Source: Micromonospora alfalfae (GTDB taxonomy: Bacteria > Actinomycetota > Actinomycetes > Mycobacteriales > Micromonosporaceae). Taken from it: a stretch of DNA of 64,000 nucleotides. Position numbers and translations under genes: made by a program. The notes under the pieces are model-generated. The model did no database searches. It was not told the origin of the DNA and saw only the letters and a list, made by a program, of their open reading frames with translations. This document shows, piece by piece, positions 28,458-37,296 of the stretch; position 1 is the first letter of the stretch, and the number at the start of each line of letters is the position of its first letter. The stretch is from positions 124,001 to 188,000 of the forward strand of contig NZ_JAKKFH010000005.1 in the NCBI RefSeq assembly GCF_022230925.1, given 5' to 3'.

Positions 28458-30119
28458 TTACTTGAACTCGGCGGTCGCGTACCGCTCGTCGGTGAGCGGG
28501 CTCGCCTTGACGCCGGTCACGTCCTTGCCGAACACGATCGCCGGCGGCGAGTGCGAGATCGGCACACCGGGCAGGAAGTCCATCACGGACTTGTTCAGGG
28601 CCTTGTACTTCTCGGTCCGGGCCGCGATGTCGGCGGTGCCGTCCGCGTCCTTGAACTGGTCGAACAGGGCCTTGTTGTTGAAGCCCCACTCGTCCTTCGG
28701 CCGGTCGAAGAAGGTGCCGATGAAGTTGTAGGCGTCACCGTAGTCACCGGTCCAGCCCAGGAAGTGGATGTCGTGCTTGCTACCCGAGGTGGTGGCGTTC
28801 AGGTAGTCCGGGCTCCACTTCAGCGGGATCGCCTCGACGGTGATGCCAACGGCCTTCAGGTCCGCCGAGAGCAACTCGAAGATGTCCTTCGGGTTCGGCA
28901 TGTACGGCCGGGTGACCTCGGTCGGGTAGTGGAACCTCAGCGTCAGGTTCGACGCGCCGGCCTCGGCCAGCAGCGCCTTCGCCTTGGCCGGGTCGTAGGT
29001 GTACTTCGTGACGTCACCGTTCCAGCCCTCGACGGTGTCCGGCATGAAGTTGTCGGCGACCTTGGCACCCGGCGGCAGCTTGGAGGTGACCAGCTGCTGA
29101 CGGTTCAGGGCGTACGCGATGGCCTGCCGGACGCGGACGTCGGCGAGCTTCGGGTTGCCCTTCTGGTTGATCGCCAGGTAGAGCACGTTGAACGCCGGGC
29201 GCGTGAGCATGTTGAAGCCCTCGCTCTTCAGCGGCTCGACGTCGGCCGGGCCAACCAGGTCGTAGCCCTGGATGTCGCCGGAGCGCAGCGCCTGCTTGCG
29301 GGCGTTCTCGTCCGAGATCGTCTTGAAGATGACGGTCTTCAGCTTGGCCTTGGTGCCCCAGTAGTCCTGGTTGCGCTCCAGGGTCAGCGTCTTGTTCGCG
29401 ACGTCCCAGGTCTTGAACTTGAACGGGCCGGTGCCGGTCGGGTGCTCCGTCGCGTACGCCGGGTACTTGATGTCCTCGGCGGTGCCCGCGACGTTGCTCG
29501 CGTCGAACTCCTGCAGCGCCTTCGGGCTGTGGATGCCGAACGAGGGCAGCATCAGCGCGGCCGGGACCTTGCTGGAGACCCGGGTGAAGGACAGGTCCAC
29601 AGTGGTGGCGTCCTTGGCGGTGCAGGACTTGAAGAGGCTCGGCGGGAGATCCGCGTTCTCGTTCTTGGCGAAGCCGCCCATGACGTCCTGCCAGTACGCG
29701 GTCACGTCCGGGCTCTGCATGAGGCCCTTGGCGTTGTACCAGCGGTTGAAGTTGACGCAGACGGCCTCGGCGTTGAAGTCGGTGCCGTCGTGGAACTTCA
29801 CGCCCGAGCGGAGCTTGAAGGTCCAGGTGGTGCCGGCGGCGTCCGGGGTCCAGGACTCGGCCAGGCCGGGGGTGACCTTCGTGCCACCCTCCTCCGGACG
29901 GACCAGGGTCTCGAAGACCTGACGCGCCACGCGCAGCGACTCACCGTCGCTGGCGAAGCTCGGGTCGAGCACCTTCGGGTCTCCGGCGACGCCGAAGACG
30001 AGGGTGTCCTTCTTGCTACCGCCTGATTTGTCGTCGCGGTTGCTCTCGGCGCAGCCTGCTACCGCGAGGGCCGCGACCGCGATGGCCGCGATCGCGACCT
30101 TCGGCCTGGGTGCACGCAT
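28458..30119 (-). CDS. Peptide ABC transporter substrate-binding lipoprotein (DppA/OppA type, SBP_bac_5)
   Basis: The 553-residue protein has a lipoprotein signal (VAIAAIAVAALAVAGC). The mature protein shows SBP family 5 signatures: KVTPGLAESWTPDAAGTTWTF, KLRSGVKFHDGTDFNAEAV, PTGTGPFKFKTWD and the segment VRQAIAYALNRQQLV. It binds peptides or related ligands outside the membrane and delivers them to the permeases. It is the first gene of the unit. A set of GTCACC half-sites lies 38-66 bases upstream. Confidence 0.95.
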   Translation of the reverse strand: MRAPRPKVAIAAIAVAALAVAGCAESNRDDKSGGSKKDTLVFGVAGDPKVLDPSFASDGESLRVARQVFETLVRPEEGGTKVTPGLAESWTPDAAGTTWTFKLRSGVKFHDGTDFNAEAVCVNFNRWYNAKGLMQSPDVTAYWQDVMGGFAKNENADLPPSLFKSCTAKDATTVDLSFTRVSSKVPAALMLPSFGIHSPKALQEFDASNVAGTAEDIKYPAYATEHPTGTGPFKFKTWDVANKTLTLERNQDYWGTKAKLKTVIFKTISDENARKQALRSGDIQGYDLVGPADVEPLKSEGFNMLTRPAFNVLYLAINQKGNPKLADVRVRQAIAYALNRQQLVTSKLPPGAKVADNFMPDTVEGWNGDVTKYTYDPAKAKALLAEAGASNLTLRFHYPTEVTRPYMPNPKDIFELLSADLKAVGITVEAIPLKWSPDYLNATTSGSKHDIHFLGWTGDYGDAYNFIGTFFDRPKDEWGFNNKALFDQFKDADGTADIAARTEKYKALNKSVMDFLPGVPISHSPPAIVFGKDVTGVKASPLTDERYATAEFK

Positions 30120-30156
30120 GTGTGCTTCACCTCGTCCTTGGGGGTACGGACAACGT

Positions 30157-30185
30157 GGTGACAGGGGTCACCGATGGCGGTGACC
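30157..30185. promoter_or_regulatory. Candidate operator upstream of the dppA-type gene
   Basis: Three half-sites alternate in direction: GGTGAC at 30157-30162, GTCACC at 30167-30172 and GGTGAC at 30179-30184. The right-hand pair forms the perfect 8-bp-arm dyad GGTCACCGATGGCGGTGACC. It lies 38-66 bases before the binding-protein start, where a repressor would act. No regulator gene adjoins it. Confidence 0.5.
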
Positions 30186-30382
30186 ATAGCTCCCGATGCG
30201 TCCACCCGGAAACCGCTGAGTGGACGGTTGGTATCGGATCGTGCCTCAACCGCCGTTTGACATTCGATTCGTAGGTAAACAGCGGCAAAAACCGATCAAT
30301 CAGTGCCCGCGATGCCAAACTGTTACGTCGAACAGCCCCGATGAGGGCACAGGTGTCAGATCATTTCCGGGCAGAGACGCAG

Positions 30383-30417
30383 CGGTGGCCGGCACCCACA
30401 CGGGGTGCCGGCCACCG
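30383..30417 (-). terminator. Terminator after recR
   Basis: A perfect 15-bp stem (30383-30397 with 30403-30417) has an ACACG loop and starts 17 bases beyond the recR stop on the minus strand. The rest of the 314-base gap (30120-30433) is relatively AT-rich and holds the dppA promoter region; no gene is seen. Confidence 0.85.
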
Positions 30418-30433
30418 GCAGTACGTCAGGGAA

Positions 30434-31027
30434 TCAGACCGCGCGACGCCCCTCGAACGCCCGACCGAGGGTGATCTCGTCGGCGTACTCCAGATCGCCG
30501 CCGACCGGCAGCCCACTGGCCAGCCGGGTCACCGAGATGCCCATCGGCTTCACCATCAACGCCAGGTAGGTGGCGGTCGCCTCGCCCTCGGTGTTCGGGT
30601 CCGTGGCCAGGATCAGCTCCCGCACCCCGCCGCCACCGAGCCGGATCATCAGCTCCCGGATGCGCAGATTGTCCGGGCCGATCCCCTCCAGCGGATTGAT
30701 CGCGCCACCCAGCACGTGGTAGCGACCGCGGAACTCACCAGTCCGCTCGATGGCCACCACGTCCTTGGGCTCCTCCACCACGCACAGCACCTCGTCGGTG
30801 CGACGCTGGTCGCGGCAGATCCGGCACTGCTCGGACTCGGCCACGTTGTAGCAGGTCGTGCAGAACCGCACCAGCTCCTTGACCTTGCGCAGCGCGCCGG
30901 CCAGCCGGTTGACGTCGGCCGGATCCGCCGAGAGGACGTGGAACGCGATCCGCTGAGCGCTCTTCGGACCCACGCCCGGCAGCCGACCCAACTCGTCGAT
31001 CAGATCCTGGATGGCACCTTCGTACAT
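30434..31027 (-). CDS. recR: Recombination mediator RecR
   Basis: The 197-residue protein opens with the helix-hairpin-helix [26 protein letters not shown] four-cysteine zinc finger follows ([18 protein letters not shown]), then a Toprim domain with [26 protein letters not shown] and the [12 protein letters not shown] motif. RecR with RecO loads RecA at gaps during DNA repair. Length is standard. It lies eight bases after the ybaB gene, the common ybaB-recR arrangement next to dnaX. Confidence 0.97.
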   Translation of the reverse strand: MYEGAIQDLIDELGRLPGVGPKSAQRIAFHVLSADPADVNRLAGALRKVKELVRFCTTCYNVAESEQCRICRDQRRTDEVLCVVEEPKDVVAIERTGEFRGRYHVLGGAINPLEGIGPDNLRIRELMIRLGGGGVRELILATDPNTEGEATATYLALMVKPMGISVTRLASGLPVGGDLEYADEITLGRAFEGRRAV

Positions 31028-31035
31028 CTGCCGGC

Positions 31036-31368
31036 TCAGAAACCGGGCAGGCCGAGGCCGCCCATGCCGCCGGCGACCGGACCCATCTTGCGCTCGGTCA
31101 GCTCCCGGGCCGCCTCGGCGGCGTTGTGCACGGCCGCGACGACCAGATCCTCAAGCGTCTCCACGTCGTCCGGGTCGACGGCCTTCGGGTCGATCTTGAT
31201 GGCCTTGAGCTCACCGGAGCCGGAGACGGTCGCGGTGACCAACCCGCCGCCGGCGGTGCCGGTCAGCTCGGCCTCGGCCAGCTCGGCCTGGGCGGCGGCG
31301 ATCTGCTGCTGCATCTTCTGCGCCTGCTTCAGCATCTGCTGCATGTTCGGCTGTCCACCTGGGCGCAC
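31036..31368 (-). CDS. YbaB/EbfC family nucleoid-associated protein
   Basis: The 110-residue protein has the family layout: [26 protein letters not shown] coiled-coil helix, a beta hairpin ([25 protein letters not shown]), the [18 protein letters not shown] helix and a Met/Gly-rich tail. Homodimers bind DNA and may help RecR in repair. It is cotranscribed with recR. The usual dnaX-ybaB-recR series is interrupted here by a plus-strand DUF998 gene. Confidence 0.94.
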   Translation of the reverse strand: MRPGGQPNMQQMLKQAQKMQQQIAAAQAELAEAELTGTAGGGLVTATVSGSGELKAIKIDPKAVDPDDVETLEDLVVAAVHNAAEAARELTERKMGPVAGGMGGLGLPGF

Positions 31369-31545
31369 GGGATGGCTCCTTCTCGCACTCGTCTGCTCGA
31401 CCGCCGCTCAGCCTATCCGCTGGGACCGACCTCGCCCCGCCCGGTGCGTCCGCCCACGCCGAGCCTTCGGGTACGGCTACCCCTACCCCGAATCGGCCAT
31501 CTGCTGGTAGTGCACCCACAGCCGTCGCACTGGTCTGCTCATGGC

Positions 31546-32217
31546 ATGAACCTCAACCGCACCGGCCGGGTCGGCGCACTGTGCTGGCTCGCGGCCGCGC
31601 CCATCTTCCTCGTCGCCAGCCTGATCACCGGGCTGCGGTGGCGCGAACCGGCCTACAGCTGGGCCACTCACAACATCAGCGATCTCGGCAACGCCCACTG
31701 CGGCATCTGGGACACCACCCGCCCCCGCTACGTCTGCTCACCGTGGCACCCGCTGATGAACACCGCGACACTGGCCACCGCCGTTCTGCTCGCCGGCGGA
31801 CTCCTGCTGACCTGGCGGGTTCTCGGTCACGGCCCGGTGGTGCGGACGGCCCAGACACTCCTGCTGCTGGCCACCGGCGGATACGCCCTCGCGGCCCTCT
31901 ACCCGGCCGACATCGACGAGAACCTGCACGTCCTCGGCGCAGTCCTGATCATGGGCATGGGCAACGTCGGTTTGCTCCTCGCCGGCTTCGCACCACGCAG
32001 CACGACGCTCGGCCGATGGCGACGACTCACCGTCACCGCCGGGCTCGTCGCGCTGGCCGGAACGACACTGTTCGCCGCCCAACAGGGCCTGGGGATCGGG
32101 GTGGGCGGCATGGAACGGGTAGCCGTCCTACCATTCCCCCTCTGGGCCTGCGCCCTGGGCGTCCTGCTGGCCGAAACCCCTCCCCTACGCGATCTTGCAC
32201 TTCCTGCCTCGACATAA
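31546..32217 (+). CDS. DUF998 family membrane protein
   Basis: The 223-residue protein has about six membrane helices: ALCWLAAAPIFLVASLI, LMNTATLATAVLLAGGLLL, a helix ending in GGYALAALYPADIDENLH, then three more. The external-type loop SWATHNISDLGNAHCG is the DUF998 hallmark. Function is unknown. The ATG at 31546 gives the family N-terminus. The last nine codons and the stop lie in the left arm of a GATC-ended palindrome, so the palindrome supplies the C-terminal tail. It is inserted between ybaB (-) and dnaX (-). Confidence 0.85.
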   Translation: MNLNRTGRVGALCWLAAAPIFLVASLITGLRWREPAYSWATHNISDLGNAHCGIWDTTRPRYVCSPWHPLMNTATLATAVLLAGGLLLTWRVLGHGPVVRTAQTLLLLATGGYALAALYPADIDENLHVLGAVLIMGMGNVGLLLAGFAPRSTTLGRWRRLTVTAGLVALAGTTLFAAQQGLGIGVGGMERVAVLPFPLWACALGVLLAETPPLRDLALPAST

Positions 32218-32278
32218 GGGGGCATTCCACGCAAGACGACGACCGAAACTGCAAGATCGCCGGGGCCGGGGCCGGGCG
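32190..32278. repeat. GATC-ended palindrome followed by GGGGCC repeats
   Basis: Outer arms CGATCTTGCA (32190-32199) and TGCAAGATCG (32250-32259) pair perfectly and weaker pairing continues inward. After the right arm come GC-rich hexamers (CCGGGG repeats) up to the dnaX stop. The same outer arms occur at 13043-13110. The left arm is inside the DUF998 reading frame. Confidence 0.8.
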
Positions 32279-35230
32279 CTAGCGGGCGTCTACTTCGTTG
32301 ATCTTCTCTGCGCCGAAGGTTTCCCGGAGCAGCCGTACCGCCTGCTCCTCGCTGGACTCCCGCGCGGTCTTCTCGTCGATGATCTCGTCTAGCGGCTCGT
32401 CGCCCGGGTCGAACCCCTCAAAGGCCGGGGCCGGTGCCGCGCCGCCGGGTCGACCGGCCCGCGCAGGGCCGTCGAAGTCCGGGTCGTAGGGCGGCTCGCC
32501 CGCCCACTCGGCGTCCGCGACGGGCCGGGCTGCCGCTCCGGTACGCGCACCGCGCCCCGCCGCCGCCGCGCGAGCCGCGGCGATGGCGCTGCTCACCGGT
32601 GCACCACCGGCTGCCGCCGGCTGCCGGGCCGCCGGTGTCGGGTTACCCCGCCCGCCCGGCTTACCGCCACCGGCCACTGAACCCGGACTGCCCGAACCGC
32701 CTGGCCCGGTGCCGTTGGTGCCGCTGCCTGTGGTGCCACTGCCGGCGTTCCCGTTCCCGGCGTTCCCGTTCCCGGCGGTCCCGTTCCCGGCGTTCCCGTT
32801 CCCGGTGCTGCCGTTCCCGGTGCTGCCGTTCCCGGTGCTGCCGTTCGCGCCGCTCGACGCCGGTGCTGAGTGGGGGCCCGAATCGTTTCCGGCCGACGCG
32901 CCGCCAGGTCGGGCGGCCTCCGGCCAGTCCTCGTCATCAGTAGCCTCGGCGGCGAGGGCCCTGCCGCCGGGGCGGGCCGCCTCCGGCCAGTCGTCGTCGG
33001 ATGCCGGGGCGGACGGCACTGTGCCCTGCCCACCAGCACCGTGACCAGTCGAACCCCCACCGACTCCCCCACGCGCAGCCGAGCCGGCAGCGGCGGTCGG
33101 GTTCGCCGCGGTCGGCGAGGCGGTCATCGGACCGGCGGCGGTCGGGGCGTTGGGCCCCACAGTCCCCCGCCCGGCGGCGCTCGCACTCGGCGCGGTGTTC
33201 GAGCCAGACGCGGGGTTCGAGCCAGGCGCGGGGTTCGAGCCAGGCGCGGGGTTCGAGCTTGGCGGGGCTGGCGGCGCACTCGTCGGGCCGGCGGCAGTCG
33301 GGGTCGCTGCGGACGGCGTGGCTGGTGGGGCGGCGGGTCGAGGCGGTGCGGTCTGCTGCGTGCGCGGTGAGCTGGGCAGCGACACGCCACCGCGCTCGCC
33401 GGCCACCTCGCACCGGATCTGCCAGCGCCCGCCCAACTCCTCGTAGAGCGCGTCGGTGAGCACCGCCGCGTGATCGGCCATCATCTTGGCCAGCACTGTG
33501 GACTTCACAGTCAGTACCAGCATGTCGCCGTCGAGTTCGCGGACGACCGCGTCGCGCATCAGGGCGGCGATCCGCTTGTTGGTCCGGTTGACCTTGCCGA
33601 CCACGTCGGGCCAGACGCGGCGGACCGCTACCGCGTCCAGCGCGGCGGCTGGCGCGCCCGGTCGGGGCGGCGCGGGCGTGGCCGGGTCGGGAAGCACCGC
33701 CGACGGTGGCACCACGCGACGCGGGGTCGACCCGGCGGGCGAGACGGGTACGGCCTGGTCAGCGGTTGTCGACCCGGTCGACGCGCCGGGGGAGGCCGGG
33801 ATCGGCGAGTCGGCCGCCGAGACGTACGAGGCCGGCGCACCGGAGGTCGGAGCGGGCGGGGTCGGTGCCTCGGTGACCGGAGCAGCCGGGGCGGGAGCGC
33901 TCTGGGCCGGTGACGCCGCTGGGCCGACCTCCCACGGCGGTGCGGAGGTAGGGGCGTTCGCGGGTGCCGGGGTGGCGGCAGCCGGGACCGGGGTGGCTGG
34001 CTGTGGGCGTACCCCCGGGTGGTTGGTTGGCGCGGAGCCGGCGGCGGCCGACGGCGCTTCGGTGCCGCCCACTGTGAGCCGGCGTTCCATCCGCTCCAGG
34101 CGTTGGAGCAGGCCGCCGGTGGAGTCGTCCGCGCCGGGCAGCAGCATCCGGGCGCAGATCAGCTCCAGCAGCAGACGGGGCGCTGTGGTGCCGCGCATCT
34201 CGACCAGGCCGTTGTGCACGATGTCGGCGCAGCGAGACAGCGTGGCCGAGCCGAGCTGTGAAGCCTGGGCTGCCATCCGCTCGATCTGGTCGGCCGGGCC
34301 GTCGATCAGGCCCTTCGCGGCGGCGTCCGGCACCTGCTGGATGACGATCAGGTCGCGCAGCCGTTCCAGCAGGTCGGAGGCGAACCGGCGCATGTCGTGC
34401 CCGGCCTCGGCGACCCTGTCGACTGTGGCGTACGCGGCTGCGCCGTCACCGGCGGCCAACGCGTCGCACATCTCGTCGATCAGCGCCGAGTCGGTGACCC
34501 CGAGCAGCGCGACGGCCCGGGCGTAGCTGACCCCCTCGGCGCCTGCGCCGGCGATGAGCTGGTCGAGCACCGAGAGGCTGTCCCGCATGCTGCCGCCACC
34601 GGCGCGGACCACCAGCGGAAAGACCGCCGGCTCGACTGCGACGCCCTCGGCCTGGGTGAGCTGCTCCAGGTACGGGCGGACCACCTTCGGCGGAAACAGC
34701 CGGAACGGGTAGTGGTGGGTCCGCGACCGGATCGTGCCGAGGACCTTCTCCGGCTCGGTGGTGGCGAAGATGAACTTGACGTACTCCGGGGGCTCCTCGA
34801 CCAGCTTGAGCAGGGCGTTGAAGCCCTGGGTCGAGACCATGTGCGCCTCGTCGATGATGTAGATCTTGAAGCGGCTGCTGGCCGGCGCGAAGAAGGCGCG
34901 CTCGCGCAGCTCGCGGGCGTCGTCGACACCGCCGTGGCTGGCCGCGTCGATCTCGATCACGTCGATCGAGCCGGCGCCGTCGGCCGCCAGCGAGCGGCAG
35001 GAGTCACACTTGCCGCACGGCTCGGGAGTGGGGCCCTGCTCACAGTTGAGCGAGCGGGCCATGATCCGGGCGCTGGTGGTCTTGCCGCAGCCACGGGGGC
35101 CGGAGAAGAGGTAGGCGTGGTTGAGTCGTCCGCTGCGCAGCGCCTGCGACAGCGGTTCGGTCACGTGCTCCTGGCCGATGACCTCAGCGAAGGTACGCGG
35201 CCGGTACTTGCGGTAGAGCGCCAGCGTCAC
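32279..35230 (-). CDS. dnaX: DNA polymerase III subunits gamma/tau
   Basis: The 983-residue clamp-loader protein begins VTLALYRKYRPRTFAEVIGQEHV. The AAA+ domain has Walker A GPRGCGKTTSARIMA, a four-cysteine zinc site (NCEQG, EPCGKCDSC), Walker B-region YIIDEAHM and sensor FATTEPEKVLGTIRSRTHHYPF. A collar domain follows. The long C-terminal half is Ala/Pro/Gly-rich with internal repeats: NPAPGS units near 33200, duplicated DWPEAARPGG units near 32900 and GNGSTGNG units near 32800. The GTG at 35230 has AGGAGG ten bases upstream and is the conserved start; a longer frame runs into a palindrome. Much longer than the 640-residue E. coli protein. Confidence 0.96.
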   Translation of the reverse strand: MTLALYRKYRPRTFAEVIGQEHVTEPLSQALRSGRLNHAYLFSGPRGCGKTTSARIMARSLNCEQGPTPEPCGKCDSCRSLAADGAGSIDVIEIDAASHGGVDDARELRERAFFAPASSRFKIYIIDEAHMVSTQGFNALLKLVEEPPEYVKFIFATTEPEKVLGTIRSRTHHYPFRLFPPKVVRPYLEQLTQAEGVAVEPAVFPLVVRAGGGSMRDSLSVLDQLIAGAGAEGVSYARAVALLGVTDSALIDEMCDALAAGDGAAAYATVDRVAEAGHDMRRFASDLLERLRDLIVIQQVPDAAAKGLIDGPADQIERMAAQASQLGSATLSRCADIVHNGLVEMRGTTAPRLLLELICARMLLPGADDSTGGLLQRLERMERRLTVGGTEAPSAAAGSAPTNHPGVRPQPATPVPAAATPAPANAPTSAPPWEVGPAASPAQSAPAPAAPVTEAPTPPAPTSGAPASYVSAADSPIPASPGASTGSTTADQAVPVSPAGSTPRRVVPPSAVLPDPATPAPPRPGAPAAALDAVAVRRVWPDVVGKVNRTNKRIAALMRDAVVRELDGDMLVLTVKSTVLAKMMADHAAVLTDALYEELGGRWQIRCEVAGERGGVSLPSSPRTQQTAPPRPAAPPATPSAATPTAAGPTSAPPAPPSSNPAPGSNPAPGSNPASGSNTAPSASAAGRGTVGPNAPTAAGPMTASPTAANPTAAAGSAARGGVGGGSTGHGAGGQGTVPSAPASDDDWPEAARPGGRALAAEATDDEDWPEAARPGGASAGNDSGPHSAPASSGANGSTGNGSTGNGSTGNGNAGNGTAGNGNAGNGNAGSGTTGSGTNGTGPGGSGSPGSVAGGGKPGGRGNPTPAARQPAAAGGAPVSSAIAAARAAAAGRGARTGAAARPVADAEWAGEPPYDPDFDGPARAGRPGGAAPAPAFEGFDPGDEPLDEIIDEKTARESSEEQAVRLLRETFGAEKINEVDAR

Positions 35231-35339
35231 TCGTCCCGCCTCCTCTCGACCGAGCCATTCTGCGCCGGTCGGGCGCGGGTGACCACCCACCACCCCGGGC
35301 GCCGCGGATGCCGTGCTTGATCCACCGGGCCGCCAGGGC

Positions 35340-35418
35340 TTGATCGACTCGGCTTCCTGGAAACCGCTGTGTCCGCATGGCCGGGACACCGCGACATCAC
35401 GGATGCCGAGTGGATCAA
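35340..35418. repeat. TTGATC-ended palindrome, family B copy 1
   Basis: Arms 35340-35373 and 35383-35418 form an imperfect inverted repeat with ends TTGATCGACTCGG and CCGAGTGGATCAA and a core containing GTGTCC/GGACAC. A related element lies at 52666-52744. It is located between the dnaX start and the SRP RNA gene. Confidence 0.85.
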
Positions 35419-35436
35419 CCGGCCCACAGACAAAAA

Positions 35437-35521
35437 GGCCTCCCGTGCACCCGGCAGAGCTCGCTTATCCTTGCTGCCTTCCGGCCCTGGGGAGGTTCAC
35501 GAGATACCGCCGCACGGGAGG
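35437..35521 (-). ncRNA. ffs: Small signal recognition particle RNA (4.5S type)
   Basis: Read on the minus strand, terminal arms CCTCCCGTGC and GCACGGGAGG (35512-35521 and 35439-35448) pair perfectly. The apical domain has the conserved CCAGGGCCGGAAGGCAGC with a GGAA tetraloop and flanking internal loop that bind Ffh. A T-tract (AAAAA on plus, 35432-35436) follows the closing stem and acts as terminator. Its place beside dnaX and tRNA-Ser is usual in actinobacteria. Confidence 0.95.
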
Positions 35522-35605
35522 TGACACCCAGCCTACCCGACCGCCCGTCGATCTTCAGGGGGTGGTGGGGTGGCCCGGCCGACACGGGCCTGTATCCTGG
35601 CTCGC

Positions 35606-35690
35606 GGAGGATTCGCCTAGAGGCCTAGGGCGCACGCTTGGAAAGCGTGTTGGGTTTACACCCTCACGAGTTCGAATCTCGTATCCTCCG
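35606..35690 (+). tRNA. tRNA-Ser (GGA)
   Basis: An 85-base class II tRNA has acceptor arms GGAGGAT and ATCCTCC, the anticodon stem-loop GCACGCTTGGAAAGCGTG giving GGA, a long variable arm and the T-loop GTTCGAATC. CCA is not encoded. It is divergent from the SRP RNA gene. Confidence 0.96.
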
Positions 35691-35749
35691 CTCGCCTGAG
35701 CAGCACGAACGACAGGGCCGGCCCCACGGGGACCGGCCCTGAGTCGTCT

Positions 35750-35855
35750 GTGCTTGGCAGCCGTTGCATCCGGCGCCGCCCAGCGTGCACCACCGCAGGT
35801 TGGCGACCTCCAGGTTGGCGTCCCGTTCGCGGATCTCGTGACCTCGGGGTTCAAG
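35750..35855 (-). pseudogene. Remnant of a pentapeptide-repeat gene
   Basis: The minus strand in one frame reads RERDANLEVANLRWCTLGG, nearly the same as RDANLELASLRWCTLGG in the pentapeptide gene at 36566-37227. No start codon, upstream repeats or full-length frame remain. It therefore looks like a broken second copy, separated from the other by a secreted orphan gene, just after tRNA-Ser. Confidence 0.7.
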
Positions 35856-35931
35856 GTTTGTCGAAGGTCTGGACAAGCCGGCATCGCAATGATCAAGCCA
35901 ATCGGCACCGACCGAAGGGCCGGAGCGAGCG

Positions 35932-36396
35932 ATGCAGAGGAGTGCGACGGACATGACACGAGCCCTTGCCAGGCGGGTACTACTGCCGCTGACGGTGGCG
36001 CTGACCGCGATCCTGGCCACCACGAACCCGGCGGCTGCCGCTGGCAACGACGACTACACGGTCTACACCGGCCAGTCGGGCGGCGCAGTCGACTTCATCG
36101 ACTACGGCCCCGGCGCGGCCGGCGGCGGTAACAACGACGACTATCTGGTCATCCGCGACATCGCCGCCGATGGCCACGGGGTGCAGGTCTGGGCGTGGCT
36201 GCACGGGAAGTACCTCGGCACGAAGTACAACGGCAACGGCGCGTGGACTTCGGTCATCTACGACCCGTACACGATCTTCCCGAACAACGTCGCGAAGAAC
36301 GAGGTCATCGGGCTCAAGATCTGCCTGGTCGACGGGATGGACAACCTGATCCAGCCGAGCTGTTCGAGTCTTGAATGGCCCAGCATCGACGGCTGA
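35932..36396 (+). CDS. Secreted protein of unknown function, 154 aa
   Basis: The protein has a signal peptide (RRVLLPLTVALTAILATTNPAAAAG, cleavage probably after AAA). The mature part of about 115 residues begins GNDDYTVYTGQSGGAVDFIDYG and contains a similar second segment GGGNNDDYLVIRDIAADGHG. The two Asn-Asp-Asp-Tyr units suggest an internal duplication. Two cysteines (KICLVDG and PSCSSLEW) could pair. I recognise no family. The ATG at 35932 has GGAG upstream; an ATG at 35953 with GAGGAG is equally possible. It lies between two pentapeptide-repeat relics. Confidence 0.75.
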   Translation: MQRSATDMTRALARRVLLPLTVALTAILATTNPAAAAGNDDYTVYTGQSGGAVDFIDYGPGAAGGGNNDDYLVIRDIAADGHGVQVWAWLHGKYLGTKYNGNGAWTSVIYDPYTIFPNNVAKNEVIGLKICLVDGMDNLIQPSCSSLEWPSIDG

Positions 36397-36565
36397 CCGG
36401 ACGAACAGGGCCGCGGGTCGACGCCCTTCGGAGGTCCGTGGGTACTCCGAATGGCGCCGGCTCTCCCACCGGTCAGCGACACCGCGTTCAGGCGGCCGTC
36501 AGCCGCCGACCCACCGCAGGCCGACAGAGACCTGCATGCCGGTCTGAATCGTCTGGGCGGCGGCG

Positions 36566-37227
36566 TCAGCCCACCACCTGGACGTGCTCCGCGCCCTGCG
36601 CTGAGAACCACGCCTCCAGTTCAGCGCCGCCGAGGGACCGGGTCGCTTCCTCATCGACGAGGACCGGGCCGACGACGGCGCCCTTCGCGCCCTCGAACTG
36701 GCAGCCGAACATCCTCGTGCCGGTCAGCACCGTCGGCATGCTCGTGCCGCCGAGCGTGCACCAGCGCAGGCTGGCCAGCTCAAGGTTGGCGTCGCGCAGA
36801 TCGGTCTTGTAGAGCGTGGCGGAGTTGAGAATGGCGTGGCGGAGATCCGCCCCTTTGAGAACGGCATCGTCGAGCTGCGCCGTGAACAGCCGAGCCGAAC
36901 AGAAGACCGCCCTACCGGCCGAGCAACCCGCCATTTCCGCCTTGGCCAGGTCGGCGCGGGAGAAATCCGCGCCTGCACGTCGGCGTTGGTCAGGTTGGCG
37001 TCGCCGAGGTTGGCCTCCTCGAATCGGACACCGGCCAGGTGGGAATTGGCGAGATAAGCGCCGGCCAGATCGAGCCGGCTGAGGTCCGCCCCGCGAAAAT
37101 CAAGAAGATCCCCGGAGAGGTACGCCGTGGCCGAAGCGTCGGCGAACCACTCCTGGAGCGCTTTCCGCGCGTCCGGGCTGTCCGGCCAGCGGATCACTTC
37201 GTCACCGGCCCGCTTGTACCTGCTCAT
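36566..37227 (-). pseudogene. Pentapeptide-repeat protein gene with a frameshift
   Basis: The first part (from ATG 37227, MSRYKRAGDEV) encodes FRGADLSRLDLAGAYLANSHLAGVRFEEANLGDANLTNADVQ. The frame then breaks near 36971-36975: adding one G at CAGGC would restore GADFSRADLAKAEMAGC and the rest, LDDAVLKGADLRHAILNSATLYKTDLRDANLE and the tail to 36566. Pentapeptide-repeat proteins form right-handed beta helices; some protect gyrase. AAGGTGG lies upstream of the ATG. It is either an inactivated gene or a base-call error. The 170-base gap up to 36565 shows nothing else. Confidence 0.8.
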
Positions 37228-37296
37228 TATCGACACCACCTTGCCGTCCGACTCCGACCTCGGCCTCGATGCGGAACTTGGCGTGAGCTGGCGAGG

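Noticed and set aside
35231..35389. N-terminal extension of dnaX to 35389
   Set aside because: The extension translates a palindromic element and lacks family similarity; GTG 35230 has AGGAGG at good spacing and the conserved start.
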